A DNA stretch of 64,000 bases from Pseudomonas sp. SG20056 (GTDB lineage Bacteria > Pseudomonadota > Gammaproteobacteria > Pseudomonadales > Pseudomonadaceae). The stretch is taken from assembly GCF_031764535.1 (NCBI RefSeq), contig NZ_CP134499.1, forward strand, positions 3,348,001-3,412,000. Direction: 5' to 3'. The stretch's first letter is position 1; each line of letters opens with the position of its first letter. The position numbers and the translations under genes are program-made. Shown one piece after another: positions 54,370-63,037 of the stretch. The notes beneath the pieces are model-generated. The model was not told where the DNA came from, did no database searches, and was given only the letters and a program-made list of their open reading frames with translations.

Positions 54370-55407
54370 TCAGCCCCGCCCCACCCTGTGCCCATCAGCA
54401 CAGCGATTGACCTCCACGGTCACATGCACCAGTTCCGCAATCCCCGCCAGCCGCGCTTTGTAGCGATCCGCCGAGCCGTCACCATGGGTCACCACGCTGA
54501 CGATGCAGGCGAACTGCGCCCGGCCGACACGCCATAGATGCAGATCGGCCAGTTCGGTGTCCGCCTCCTGGGCCAAGGCGCTGCGTACGCGCTCGACCAC
54601 CGGACTGTCCATCTCGCGGTCGAGCAGCACCTTGCCGGTTTCGATCAGCAGCCCCTTAGCCCACACCGCGATGATCACAGCACCGATCACGCCCATCAGT
54701 GGGTCGAGCCAGTCCCAGCCCAGCAGCAGGCCGCCCAGTAGTGCGACGATAGCCGCCACCGAGGTCAGCGCATCGGCCAGCACATGGATAAAGGCGGCGT
54801 GGCGATTCAGGTCCTTGCCCGCCGCTGGCGCTGCGTGATCGTGATCGTGATCGTGATCGTGATCGTGATCGTGATCGTGATCGTGATCGTGATCAGCATG
54901 CGCATGCACGCCAGCGTGACTATGACCCTGGCCGTGGGCATGCCCGTGATCATGGCTATCACGCAGCAGCCAGGCAGAAGCCAGGTTGACCAACAAGCCA
55001 ATGACGGCGACCCACAGCGCCATCTCGAAGGCAATTACCTGGGGCTGCAACAAACGCCAAAAGGACTCGAACGCCAGCATCGCCACCACCACCAGCAACA
55101 TCAGCGAGCTGGCAAAACCCGCCAGCACCTCAACCTTCCAGGTGCCGAAGGCAAAACGTGGGTCGTTGGCGTAGCGTCGCGCCAGCAAGTAGGCCAGCGC
55201 CGTCAGGCCAATCGCGAGCATATGCGAGGCCATGTGCCAGCCATCGGCGAGCAAGGCCATGGAGTTGAACGCATAGCCGGCGACAATTTCCACCAGCATG
55301 GTTGCCCCGGTCAGCGCGGCCACGCGCCAAGCCTGGCGTTCGGCGGTGGTTTCCAGCGGGCGGTAGTCATGGGATGGCTCCCAGCGCGAATGGTTGCAAG
55401 CGGTCAT
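54370..55407 (-). CDS. CDF-family cation efflux protein with His-Asp repeat loop (DmeF-like)
   Basis: A 345-residue cation diffusion facilitator with six transmembrane segments. Metal-site residues are in MALLADGWHMASH (Asp and His of TM2) and HVLADALTSVAAI (TM5). Between TM4 and TM5 is a histidine-rich loop: HGHAHGQGHSHAGVHAHA then an (Asp-His) repeat. The layout is like DmeF, a Co/Ni exporter; zinc is also possible. The start at 55407 has AAGGAG 6 bases upstream. The Asp-His repeat is encoded by a perfect (GTGATC)10 tract, likely to vary in length. Confidence 0.9.
   Translation of the reverse strand: MTACNHSRWEPSHDYRPLETTAERQAWRVAALTGATMLVEIVAGYAFNSMALLADGWHMASHMLAIGLTALAYLLARRYANDPRFAFGTWKVEVLAGFASSLMLLVVVAMLAFESFWRLLQPQVIAFEMALWVAVIGLLVNLASAWLLRDSHDHGHAHGQGHSHAGVHAHADHDHDHDHDHDHDHDHDHDHAAPAAGKDLNRHAAFIHVLADALTSVAAIVALLGGLLLGWDWLDPLMGVIGAVIIAVWAKGLLIETGKVLLDREMDSPVVERVRSALAQEADTELADLHLWRVGRAQFACIVSVVTHGDGSADRYKARLAGIAELVHVTVEVNRCADGHRVGRG
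54835..54894. repeat. (GTGATC)10 hexanucleotide tract in the CDF gene
   Basis: Ten perfect tandem copies of GTGATC (plus-strand reading), 60 bases, in frame. On the minus strand each unit encodes Asp-His. The pure repeat is prone to slippage, changing the loop by two residues per unit with no frameshift. Confidence 0.95.
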
Positions 55408-55546
55408 GACAGCTCCTTGAGAGTTCGACCTGGGCAGACTACAACCCCGTGGCGGCCCCTGGGTCAAGCGCCTCAATCGCCCTTATAGGTAGTCTCAAGC
55501 GCCGGCAGCTTCTAGAATCGCCGCAGACTTTCAGGAGCACAGTTTT

Positions 55547-56326
55547 ATGTTGATGGTGATTTCCCCGGCCAAGACCCTCGATTACGAGACGCCGCCCGCC
55601 ACCCCGCGCTTTACCCAGCCCGAACACCTCGACCACGCCCAGGAGCTGATCCAGCAGCTGCGCGACTTCACCCCGGCGCAGATTGCCGAGCTGATGCACC
55701 TTTCAGACAAACTCGCCGGGCTGAATGCCGCGCGTTTCGGCAGCTGGGAGCGGCCGTTCAACCCGTCCAACGCCAAACAGGCGCTGCTGGCGTTCAAGGG
55801 TGACGTGTACACCGGGCTTAACGCCGAGGATTTCAGCGAGGCCGATTTCGACTTCGCCCAGCAGCACCTGCGCATGCTCTCAGGCCTGTATGGCGTGCTG
55901 CGTCCGCTCGACCTGATGCAGGCTTACCGCCTGGAGATGGGCACCAAGTTAGCCAACCCGCGCGGCAAGGATCTTTATGCCTTCTGGGGCGAACGCATCA
56001 GCGGCTGGCTGAATGAGGCGCTGGCGGCCCAAGGCGACAACGTGCTGCTCAACCTGGCGTCCAATGAGTACTTCAGCGCGGTGAAACGCAAAGCGCTGAA
56101 CGCACGGATCATCGACACCGAATTCAAGGACCTGAAAAACGGCCAGTACAAGATCATCAGTTTCTACGCGAAAAAGGCCCGCGGCCTGATGGCGCGCTAT
56201 GTGATCAAGGAGCGCCTGACCGACCCGGCCGGCCTCAAGGATTTCAACTACCAGGGCTATCGCTATTCGGCCGAGCACTCCAAGGCTGATAGTCTGGTAT
56301 TCCTACGCGACGACCCCGAGGCCTGA
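55547..56326 (+). CDS. yaaA: YaaA, peroxide stress protein (DUF328)
   Basis: A 259-residue YaaA/DUF328 protein, in E. coli part of the OxyR regulon and limiting intracellular iron during peroxide stress. Family blocks are [19 protein letters not shown] at the start, the [20 protein letters not shown] segment, and [13 protein letters not shown] with [18 protein letters not shown] lies 9 bases before the ATG. The next gene starts three bases after its stop, so they are co-transcribed. Confidence 0.95.
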   Translation: MLMVISPAKTLDYETPPATPRFTQPEHLDHAQELIQQLRDFTPAQIAELMHLSDKLAGLNAARFGSWERPFNPSNAKQALLAFKGDVYTGLNAEDFSEADFDFAQQHLRMLSGLYGVLRPLDLMQAYRLEMGTKLANPRGKDLYAFWGERISGWLNEALAAQGDNVLLNLASNEYFSAVKRKALNARIIDTEFKDLKNGQYKIISFYAKKARGLMARYVIKERLTDPAGLKDFNYQGYRYSAEHSKADSLVFLRDDPEA

Positions 56327-56329
56327 GTG

Positions 56330-56794
56330 ATGCTGATAGGCGCAATCCTGGTACTGAGCTGGCTGATCCTGCTGATCCGCTACCCGAGCAAGGCACTGCC
56401 GATCTCCCTCGGTGCGCTGATCGGTCTGGGCCTGGTCGCCAGCTGGGTGCTCTGGCAGGAAAGCCGCGAGAATCGCCACCTGGCTCACCTCGAATTGCGC
56501 CTCGACTACGCCCCGCAGCGCTGCCCGGCAGATCGTCCGCTGGCCCTAAATCTGAAGAATGGCAGCGAAGCCGCGCTGCTTGAGCTGCACTGGCAGATCG
56601 CCGCATACCGCCCCGGCGACAGCGTCAACCTGGCCGAGCGCCTGTATGAAACCCCGCGATACAGCGGCCCCGGCGAATTGCTGCCCGGCGCCGATTGGCA
56701 AACCTGCCTGCCCTTACCTACCCTGCGCAGCGGCTACCGCGCCAGTACATTAGAGTTTCGCGCTGAACGCCTACAAGGCAGCTTTAGCCGCTGA
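56330..56794 (+). CDS. inner-membrane-anchored protein of unknown function
   Basis: A 154-residue protein with two N-terminal hydrophobic segments (about residues 1-16 and 22-42) and a soluble C-terminal part of about 110 residues with no known motif. It contains two cysteines (QRCPADRP and QTCLPLP) and would lie on the periplasmic side if the two segments form a hairpin in the membrane. ATG 56330 comes three bases after the yaaA stop and overlaps a GTG at 56327. I do not recognise it. Confidence 0.7.
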   Translation: MLIGAILVLSWLILLIRYPSKALPISLGALIGLGLVASWVLWQESRENRHLAHLELRLDYAPQRCPADRPLALNLKNGSEAALLELHWQIAAYRPGDSVNLAERLYETPRYSGPGELLPGADWQTCLPLPTLRSGYRASTLEFRAERLQGSFSR

Positions 56795-56827
56795 GCGTTG
56801 CCCCACTAAAACAACAAGGAAAGCTGC

Positions 56828-57658
56828 ATGACCCAGCCCAGCGTACTGATCACCGGATGCTCCAGCGGCATTGGCCGCGCCCTGGCCGAAGTGTTCCAGC
56901 AGGCCGGTTATCAGGTTTGGGCCACTGCGCGCAAAGCTGAAGACCTCACAGCCCTGAGCGAAGCGGGCTTTCACGCCGTACAACTGGACGTCAACGATGG
57001 CCTAGGCCTGGGGCAACTGGCCGAACGCCTGAAAGCGGAAATCGGCGGCCTCGATGTGCTGATCAACAACGCCGGCTACGGCGCCATGGGCCCACTGCTC
57101 GATGGCGGCGTCGAAGCCATGCGCAAGCAATTCGAAACCAACGTGTTCTCACTGATCGGCGTGACTCGCGCACTGTTCCCATTACTGCGGCAGAACAAGG
57201 GGCTGGTGGTGAATATCGGCAGCGTATCCGGCGTACTGGTCACCCCGTTTGCCGGCGCCTACTGCGCCTCCAAGGGCGCCGTGCATGCCCTGACCGACGC
57301 CCTGCGCCTGGAGCTAGCCCCCTTCTCCATCGGGGTGATGGAAGTACAGCCTGGTGCGATTGCCTCCAGCTTCGGCGCCAACGCCAGCCAGCAGGCCGAA
57401 CAGCTGATCGACGAAGCCTCGCCCTGGTGGCCGATCCGCGACGGTATCCGCGCCCGCGCCAACGCCTCGCAGGACAACCCCACGCCCACCAGCCACTTTG
57501 CCCTCAACCTGCTGGCCGCCGTGCAGAGTAAATCCCGGCCGAACCTGGTACGCCTGGGTAATGGCAGCCGCAGCCTGCCGCTGCTCGCAGCGCTGCTGCC
57601 TAAACGCCTGCTCGAGGCCGTGCTGAAAAAACGCTTCGGCCTTAATCGCAGCCTGTAG
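56828..57658 (+). CDS. short-chain dehydrogenase/reductase
   Basis: A 276-residue classical SDR. Cofactor motif TGCSSGIG, structural NNAGYGAMG, catalytic Ser in NIGSVSGVLV and Tyr-x-x-x-Lys in YCASKGAVH. A longer C-terminal tail than usual (LLPKRLLEAVLKKRFGLNR) is typical of the group annotated as SDR family oxidoreductase near YaaA genes in Pseudomonas. AAGGA lies before the ATG. It is in a run with yaaA and two small membrane proteins. Substrate unknown. Confidence 0.92.
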   Translation: MTQPSVLITGCSSGIGRALAEVFQQAGYQVWATARKAEDLTALSEAGFHAVQLDVNDGLGLGQLAERLKAEIGGLDVLINNAGYGAMGPLLDGGVEAMRKQFETNVFSLIGVTRALFPLLRQNKGLVVNIGSVSGVLVTPFAGAYCASKGAVHALTDALRLELAPFSIGVMEVQPGAIASSFGANASQQAEQLIDEASPWWPIRDGIRARANASQDNPTPTSHFALNLLAAVQSKSRPNLVRLGNGSRSLPLLAALLPKRLLEAVLKKRFGLNRSL

Positions 57659-57669
57659 GAGCACACCTG

Positions 57670-58059
57670 ATGCACGAGCCAAGCCCCAACAGCGTCGCGG
57701 TCACCCGTCTGGCCCTTGGCGGCGTGCTGGCGGTTATCGTGCTCAACCTGCTGCTGCGCACCTTCGTCAAACTCGGCGGGCTGTTGACCACGGTGCTGAT
57801 CGCCGCCCTGGTAGCCGCCGCTATGACCCTGTGGTTCTCCTGGCGCAACCACCGTGCGCCCCTGCAAGGCGAACGTCGCCGCTTGGTGGCGCTGTATGGC
57901 GGCATCCTCGCGCTGCTCTACCTGGGGTTACTGGCCATGATGGCGTGGAAGGATGATCCCAGCCCCATGGGGCTGCTGATCTTTGGCCTGCATTATTTTT
58001 GTTATCCGCTGATGGCCTGGCTGTTTCTCGCCAAGGGTTTTGGCAAGCGCAGTGCATAA
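57670..58059 (+). CDS. small membrane protein of unknown function
   Basis: A 129-residue protein with four hydrophobic stretches (around residues 14-30, 33-54, 76-96 and 101-122), probably an inner-membrane protein. No known motif is visible. AGGAG lies 8 bases before the ATG, and the gene starts 11 bases after the SDR stop, so it is in the same operon. The following transporter gene begins 31 bases later. Confidence 0.7.
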   Translation: MHEPSPNSVAVTRLALGGVLAVIVLNLLLRTFVKLGGLLTTVLIAALVAAAMTLWFSWRNHRAPLQGERRRLVALYGGILALLYLGLLAMMAWKDDPSPMGLLIFGLHYFCYPLMAWLFLAKGFGKRSA

Positions 58060-58090
58060 CTGCCCCCAACGCCTGACGACAGGAACGCCC

Positions 58091-58948
58091 ATGTCATCCA
58101 CCCGCCTTGTCTGCATGACGACACTCGCGCTTATCGCCTTCGCGGCCAACTCCCTGCTCTGCAGGGCAGCACTCGCCGACGGCAGCATTGATGCCGCCAG
58201 TTTTACCAGCATTCGTCTGCTCGCCGGGGCCGCCGTGCTCTGGCTAATTGTGCGCATTCGAGCCGGCAGCGCCGTGGGCCAAGGCAACTGGTTATCGGCG
58301 CTGGCCCTGTTTGCCTACGCCGCCGGCTTTTCCTTCGCTTACCTCGAACTGTCGACGGCCACCGGCGCCCTGCTGCTGTTTGGCGCGGTGCAAAGCACCA
58401 TGATCGGTTATGGCCTGTACCGTGGCGAACGCCTGCGAGTGCCCCAGCTTGGCGGCCTGTTGCTGGCCATTGGCGGGCTGGTCGGGTTGCTGCTACCGGG
58501 TATCTCTGCACCGCCGCCACTGGCTTCGGCACTGATGCTCGGTGCGGGCATGGCGTGGGGAATCTACTCGCTGCGCGGCAAAGGTGCGGGCGATCCACTG
58601 CAAGTCACCGCCGGCAACTTCCTCCGGGCGGTGCCGATTGCCCTGATCCTCAGCGCCGCCATGCTCGGCGATCTCACACTGCAACACTCCGCTGGAATCG
58701 CCTACGCCATCGCTTCGGGCGCACTGGCGTCCGGGCTCGGCTATGCCGTCTGGTACAGCGCCTTGCCGGCCTTGAAAGCCACCACGGCCGCCAGCGTGCA
58801 ACTCAGCGTACCGGTGATCGCTGCGCTGGGCGGTGTGATGCTGCTCGCCGAACCGCTCAGCCTGCGTCTGCTCCTGGCCTCAATGGCCATACTCGGCGGC
58901 ATCGCGCTGGTGATCCTGACTGGACAGGCTAAACCTGCCAGCCGTTAA
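58091..58948 (+). CDS. DMT/EamA-family transporter
   Basis: A 285-residue inner-membrane protein with ten predicted transmembrane segments in two EamA repeats (LLAGAAVLWLIVRIRAG in the first, AIASGALASGLGYAVWYSAL in the second, with the usual late Pro-Val-x-Ala PVIAALGGVML). The family exports amino acids or other metabolites. The start at 58091 has AGGA 7 bases upstream; ATG 58040 overlaps the preceding gene and would add a soluble tail. Substrate unknown. Confidence 0.92.
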   Translation: MSSTRLVCMTTLALIAFAANSLLCRAALADGSIDAASFTSIRLLAGAAVLWLIVRIRAGSAVGQGNWLSALALFAYAAGFSFAYLELSTATGALLLFGAVQSTMIGYGLYRGERLRVPQLGGLLLAIGGLVGLLLPGISAPPPLASALMLGAGMAWGIYSLRGKGAGDPLQVTAGNFLRAVPIALILSAAMLGDLTLQHSAGIAYAIASGALASGLGYAVWYSALPALKATTAASVQLSVPVIAALGGVMLLAEPLSLRLLLASMAILGGIALVILTGQAKPASR

Positions 58949-59069
58949 CATTTTCGATAGAGGGTCTTTGGCTCTGGTCTATCTGGGCTTATTGGCTAAC
59001 GATACCGAGGAGCATGTTGGCCATGGGAAAGACCTAAACGCTTGACGTATCCCTGTAAACGATGCGGGT

Positions 59070-59810
59070 TTAGACCTGCGCCAGCATCAGCGCATCGGCC
59101 CCCGCCGGAAAGCGTAGCTGCCCGGAGGTGTCATGCGCAGCGCGCCATACGGCCTCGGCCACGTCGATCTCGCGGGTCAGCAGGGTCGTTTGTGTAAATT
59201 GGGCAAACACCTGTTGAGCGAACGCCGCATAAGCCGGTGGAATCAGCCCCTGTAGACGTGCGCCACTATTGGCGGTAAAGCGCGTGGTCGGGCCATAACC
59301 CGGCTGGACCAACTTCACATCGACATTAAACGCAGCAAGCTCATGCGCCAATGACGCGGTGAATCCTTCAACGGCCGCCTTGCTGGCGGTGTATGCAGCA
59401 ACGAGCGGCATCGGCGCCAGCGTGGCACTGGAAGTCACGTTGATGATCCGCCCAGCACCGCGTACACGGAACTGCGGCAGAACGGCCTGAGTCATGGCCA
59501 ACATGCCGAAGGTGTTGGTCTCGAACACCTCGCGCACGGTCGCCATCGGGGTGGCCTCAAACGCGCCGAAAAGCCCAATACCTGCATTGTTGACCAACAC
59601 GTCGATGGAGCCACTCGCCTGCAAAACAGCGGCGATACTGTCCGGCTGGGTCACGTCGAGCGGCAGCACGCGCAGCCGTGGTGATTCGGGCAGGGTCTGT
59701 GCACAGGGCACGCGCATGGTGGCCAGTACATTCCAGCCCTGGGCATGAAAGTGCCGTGCCGTGGCGAGGCCATAGCCGGAAGAACAGCCCGTGATGAGTA
59801 CAGTCTTCAT
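59070..59810 (-). CDS. short-chain dehydrogenase/reductase
   Basis: A 246-residue classical SDR. Cofactor motif TGCSSGYG, NNAGIGLFG, catalytic Ser in VTSSATLAPM and Tyr-x-x-x-Lys in YTASKAAVEG. The start at 59810 (MKTVLITGC) has GGAG 6 bases upstream. It is divergent from an AraC regulator across 97 bases that contain direct repeats, so it is the likely target. Substrate unknown. Confidence 0.92.
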   Translation of the reverse strand: MKTVLITGCSSGYGLATARHFHAQGWNVLATMRVPCAQTLPESPRLRVLPLDVTQPDSIAAVLQASGSIDVLVNNAGIGLFGAFEATPMATVREVFETNTFGMLAMTQAVLPQFRVRGAGRIINVTSSATLAPMPLVAAYTASKAAVEGFTASLAHELAAFNVDVKLVQPGYGPTTRFTANSGARLQGLIPPAYAAFAQQVFAQFTQTTLLTREIDVAEAVWRAAHDTSGQLRFPAGADALMLAQV

Positions 59811-59875
59811 ATCGATCTCCAGGTGAGTTGCAGAGCCGGTACGATAGCGAAGACAATCCGGACTAAATACAACCA

Positions 59876-59903
59876 AAAGTCCGTCTTATATTTGCGAAAG
59901 TCC
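59876..59903. promoter_or_regulatory. direct-repeat operator candidate, AAAGTCC x2
   Basis: Two copies of AAAGTCC at 59876-59882 and 59897-59903 are spaced 21 bases start to start (two helical turns), the usual layout for an AraC-family site. The second copy ends five bases before the araC-type ATG, where a Shine-Dalgarno should be, hinting at autorepression. Confidence 0.4.
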
Positions 59904-59907
59904 AAAA

Positions 59908-60843
59908 ATGACTGATCCACTCTCAGAAGTGATCACCCTGATCCGGCCACAGACCGTGGTTTCACGGATGATCAGCGCGGCTGGCAGCTGGGCGGTGCGC
60001 TATAGCGACTTTGGCCAACCCAGCTTCTGCACCGTGCTTGAAGGTCGTTGTCACCTGGTCGTTGACGGCCAGGCAGCTCTGACACTGGAGGTAGGCGACT
60101 TCGTGCTGCTTCCCGCCACACCTGGCTTTACCCTCTCAAGCGGTGCACACACGGTAGCGGAAGCGCATGACCCGCAGGCCGAACTTGGATTAACAGACGA
60201 AATCCGACACGGCCGCGCAGACGGTCCACCTGATCTGCGCCTGCTCGGCGGCTATTTCATTTTCGGCTCGCCGGACGAGTCACTGCTCAGCTCATTGCTT
60301 CCGGCCTTGGTTCATGTGCGCGGAGCCGAGCGGCTGAGCACGCTGGTGCGTCTGCTCGGCGAAGAGTCGAGCACGATGAAACCGGGTCGCGAGCTGCTGC
60401 TCAGGCGGCTAGTGGAAATACTGCTGATTGAGGCGCTGCGCGCTACGCCATCGAATAACGCACCGCCAGGGTTACTGCGCGGGCTCGCGGATGAACGGCT
60501 GGCCCTGGCTATTCGGCAGATGCATGCCAACCCAGCGGCGCCCTGGACCGTGGCACAGCTGGCCAGCAAGGCATCGCTGTCACGTTCGGCGTTTTTTGAG
60601 CGGTTCAGCCGTGCAGTGGGGCATCCGCCGATGGAATACCTGCTGGCCTGGCGAATGGCGATGGCCAAGGAACTGCTCAGCCAGCAGAACATACCCATTA
60701 CTAGCGTCGCAGAACGCGTCGGCTATAGCTCAGCAAGCACCTTCAGCAGCGCATTCAGCCGCTACGTGGGTCAACCTCCGCGCCGCTATGCACAGAGCAG
60801 CAAGCAGGGCGCTCCTGGGGCACCCCCGCAACGCTCGCCGTAA
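59908..60843 (+). CDS. AraC-family regulator with cupin sensor domain
   Basis: A 311-residue regulator. The N-terminal cupin-type domain (residues about 20-105, CTVLEGRCHLVVDGQAALTL) precedes a C-terminal AraC/XylS domain (LASKASLSRSAFFERFSRAV, then VAERVGYSSASTFSSAFSRY). No clear Shine-Dalgarno lies before ATG 59908; GCGAAAG is the nearest. It is divergent from an SDR gene, a common pairing in Pseudomonas. Confidence 0.92.
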   Translation: MTDPLSEVITLIRPQTVVSRMISAAGSWAVRYSDFGQPSFCTVLEGRCHLVVDGQAALTLEVGDFVLLPATPGFTLSSGAHTVAEAHDPQAELGLTDEIRHGRADGPPDLRLLGGYFIFGSPDESLLSSLLPALVHVRGAERLSTLVRLLGEESSTMKPGRELLLRRLVEILLIEALRATPSNNAPPGLLRGLADERLALAIRQMHANPAAPWTVAQLASKASLSRSAFFERFSRAVGHPPMEYLLAWRMAMAKELLSQQNIPITSVAERVGYSSASTFSSAFSRYVGQPPRRYAQSSKQGAPGAPPQRSP

Positions 60844-60876
60844 CACCCTGCCTGGCGAGCGTGCGCCGCAAACCGA

Positions 60877-62886
60877 TCAGCGCTTGATGGTCTTCAGCAA
60901 ATCGTCCGGGGTGATATAGCCCACTACACCGCCGCTGCTTTGCGCGCTGCCCGGTTGTGGCTGATGCAGGATATGGCCCTTCATCTTGCCGATGATGTGC
61001 ATCTCGCACGGCTTGCAATCGAACTTCAGGGTCAGCACTTCGTCCTGATGGATCAGCTGCATGTCCGAGACTTTGGTGCGCACGCCGGTCACGCCCTTGG
61101 CCTGTTTCGGGCACAGGTTGAAGGAGAAGCGCAGACAGTGCTTGGTGATCATCACCGGCACATCGCCCGCCTCTTCATGGGCCTCATACGCCGCATCGAT
61201 CAGTTGCACGCCGTAACGCTTGTAGAAGGTGCGCGCCTTGTCGTTGTAGACGTTGGCGAGGAAGGTCAGGTGCGATTCCGGGTACACCGGCGCTGGCACG
61301 CTGACCGGCTTACGCCCGCCACGCGGGTGAGCGGCGACGCGGGCCTGAGTCAGCGCCTCAATCGCTTCACGGCGCAGGGCCTTGAGTTGCGAGCCTGGGA
61401 TAAAAGGCACGGCCTCACAGTCAATCTGCGCACCAGTGCTGTAGTAGATGGTGGTGCCCAGCTTGCTCAAGCCATCGGCCAGTTGCTCGCGGGCCTGCTC
61501 GGCATCCTTGGCGGCGGCGAACGGCCCGGCCAGGCTAACGCGAGCGCTGATGCCCTCCTCACTGGTGACGCTCACATTCAACTGATCGCCCTGCACCGCC
61601 AACTGCCAGCTGACCGCAATGCGCCGCTCGGCGGATGTTTTCTGCAAAGCCTGTTGCCAGTTATGGTCGAGGTTGCGGTTGAGCGGATGCTGCGGGCGCA
61701 CGCGGTGCATGGCTTCGGGCATTTCGTTAGGCTCGACGCGGTAGCGGTAGCGCTTCTCGCCGTCTTCTTCGCCGTCTTCGGTGAAGCTGCCTTTCAGCTC
61801 GCAGATGTTGCTGCGAAAGCCCACCACTTCGCGCTTGATCAGCACGTTCAGGCCATCGCCGTTGGACAGCGGCGTATCGGTGACGGCAATCAGGTCGCGC
61901 TTGTTCACCTTCTCGATATAACCCACCGCCAAGCCGGTAAAGGTCGGCGAGTCGAACGCACCAATATCCACCTTGCGGTCGGTGACGAAGTAATCAGTGC
62001 TGCCGCGGTGGAAGGTCTTGTCGGTGTCCGGGGTAAAGAAGTGCTCGGTACGCCCGCTGGCGGCGCGGGCCAGGAGCGGGCGCTGTTCGAGAATCGCATC
62101 CAGCTCACGGCGATAGTGCGCGGTGATGTTCTTCACGTAACTCATGTCTTTGTAGCGCCCTTCGATCTTGAACGAGCGCACGCCGGCATCGACCAGATGG
62201 ATCAGGTTGTCGGTCTGGTTGTTGTCCTTCATCGACAGCAGGTGCTTATCAAACGCCACCACGCGGCCCTGATCGTCCTTCAAGGTGTATGGCAGGCGGC
62301 AGGCTTGCGAGCAGTCACCCCGGTTAGCGCTACGGCCGGTTTGCGCGTGGGAGATGTTGCACTGCCCGGAGAAGGCCACACACAGCGCGCCGTGGATAAA
62401 GAACTCCACCGCCGAATCGACGTTGCGGCAAATGTTGCTGATTTCTTCCAAGTTCAGCTCGCGGGCCAGCACCAGCTGGGAGAAGCCGGCGTTGTCGAGA
62501 AAGCGGGCTTTTTCCAGGGTGCGGATGTCGCACTGGGTACTGGCGTGGATCTCGATGGGCGGCAGGTCCATTTCCATCACGCCCATGTCCTGCACGATCA
62601 GCGCATCGATGCCCGCCTCGTAGAGCTGCCAGATCATCTGCCGCGCCGGTTCCAGCTCATCCTCATGGAGGATGGTGTTGAGGGTGACGAACACCCGCGC
62701 ATGAAACAGGTGGGCAAACTGCACCAGCTCGGCAATGTCCGCCACACTGTTGCTGGCGTTGTGCCGCGCACCGAAGCCGGGGCCGCCGATATACACGGCA
62801 TCGGCGCCGTGCAGGATGGCTTCCTTGGCAATCGCGGTATCACGCGCGGGGCTCAGCAATTCGAGGTGGTGCTTGGGCAGGGACAT
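60877..62886 (-). CDS. rlhA: RlhA, U32-family 23S rRNA C2501 hydroxylation protein
   Basis: A 669-residue U32 peptidase-family protein; the length and domain order fit E. coli RlhA (653 residues), required for hydroxylation of 23S rRNA C2501. The N-terminal barrel starts HLELLSPARDTAIAKEAILH. The cysteine cluster expected for the iron-sulfur site is in CNISHAQTGRSANRGDCSQAC-type stretch (about residues 180-200) together with the C-terminal FNLCPKQAKG and FDCKPCEMH. Its ATG at 62886 faces polB across a 151-base gap. The annotation as a protease in many databases is misleading for this subgroup. Confidence 0.87.
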   Translation of the reverse strand: MSLPKHHLELLSPARDTAIAKEAILHGADAVYIGGPGFGARHNASNSVADIAELVQFAHLFHARVFVTLNTILHEDELEPARQMIWQLYEAGIDALIVQDMGVMEMDLPPIEIHASTQCDIRTLEKARFLDNAGFSQLVLARELNLEEISNICRNVDSAVEFFIHGALCVAFSGQCNISHAQTGRSANRGDCSQACRLPYTLKDDQGRVVAFDKHLLSMKDNNQTDNLIHLVDAGVRSFKIEGRYKDMSYVKNITAHYRRELDAILEQRPLLARAASGRTEHFFTPDTDKTFHRGSTDYFVTDRKVDIGAFDSPTFTGLAVGYIEKVNKRDLIAVTDTPLSNGDGLNVLIKREVVGFRSNICELKGSFTEDGEEDGEKRYRYRVEPNEMPEAMHRVRPQHPLNRNLDHNWQQALQKTSAERRIAVSWQLAVQGDQLNVSVTSEEGISARVSLAGPFAAAKDAEQAREQLADGLSKLGTTIYYSTGAQIDCEAVPFIPGSQLKALRREAIEALTQARVAAHPRGGRKPVSVPAPVYPESHLTFLANVYNDKARTFYKRYGVQLIDAAYEAHEEAGDVPVMITKHCLRFSFNLCPKQAKGVTGVRTKVSDMQLIHQDEVLTLKFDCKPCEMHIIGKMKGHILHQPQPGSAQSSGGVVGYITPDDLLKTIKR

Positions 62887-62972
62887 GGTTTCGCTATCGG
62901 GCAGTCAATCAGGCCGAGCATTTTACTCGGAATAGCTGATTTGTCTGTGCCCGCTTGGCAGCCGCACAATAA

Positions 62973-62988
62973 CTGTATAGGCATACAG
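62973..62988 (+). promoter_or_regulatory. LexA (SOS) box upstream of polB
   Basis: CTGTATAGGCATACAG is CTG-N10-CAG with an A/T-rich spacer and an internally near-palindromic TATA...TATA form, which is the Pseudomonas LexA consensus. It ends 49 bases before the polB GTG start and 87 bases before the rlhA ATG on the other side. Confidence 0.85.
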
Positions 62989-63037
62989 ATAAAGCCTGCG
63001 TAGAATTGCCTCTCAACACAGACCCGAGAGCAACGCG

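Noticed and set aside
54835..54894. Cluster of GATC sites resembling an origin or methylation-linked element
   Set aside because: The GATC sites are a by-product of the in-frame Asp-His hexanucleotide repeat, and no replication genes or DnaA boxes are near.
60940..63003. 687-codon forward frame antisense to rlhA
   Set aside because: It mirrors the rlhA coding strand in a high-GC genome, has no recognisable domain, no Shine-Dalgarno and runs through the rlhA start region. The opposite strand encodes an intact U32 protein.
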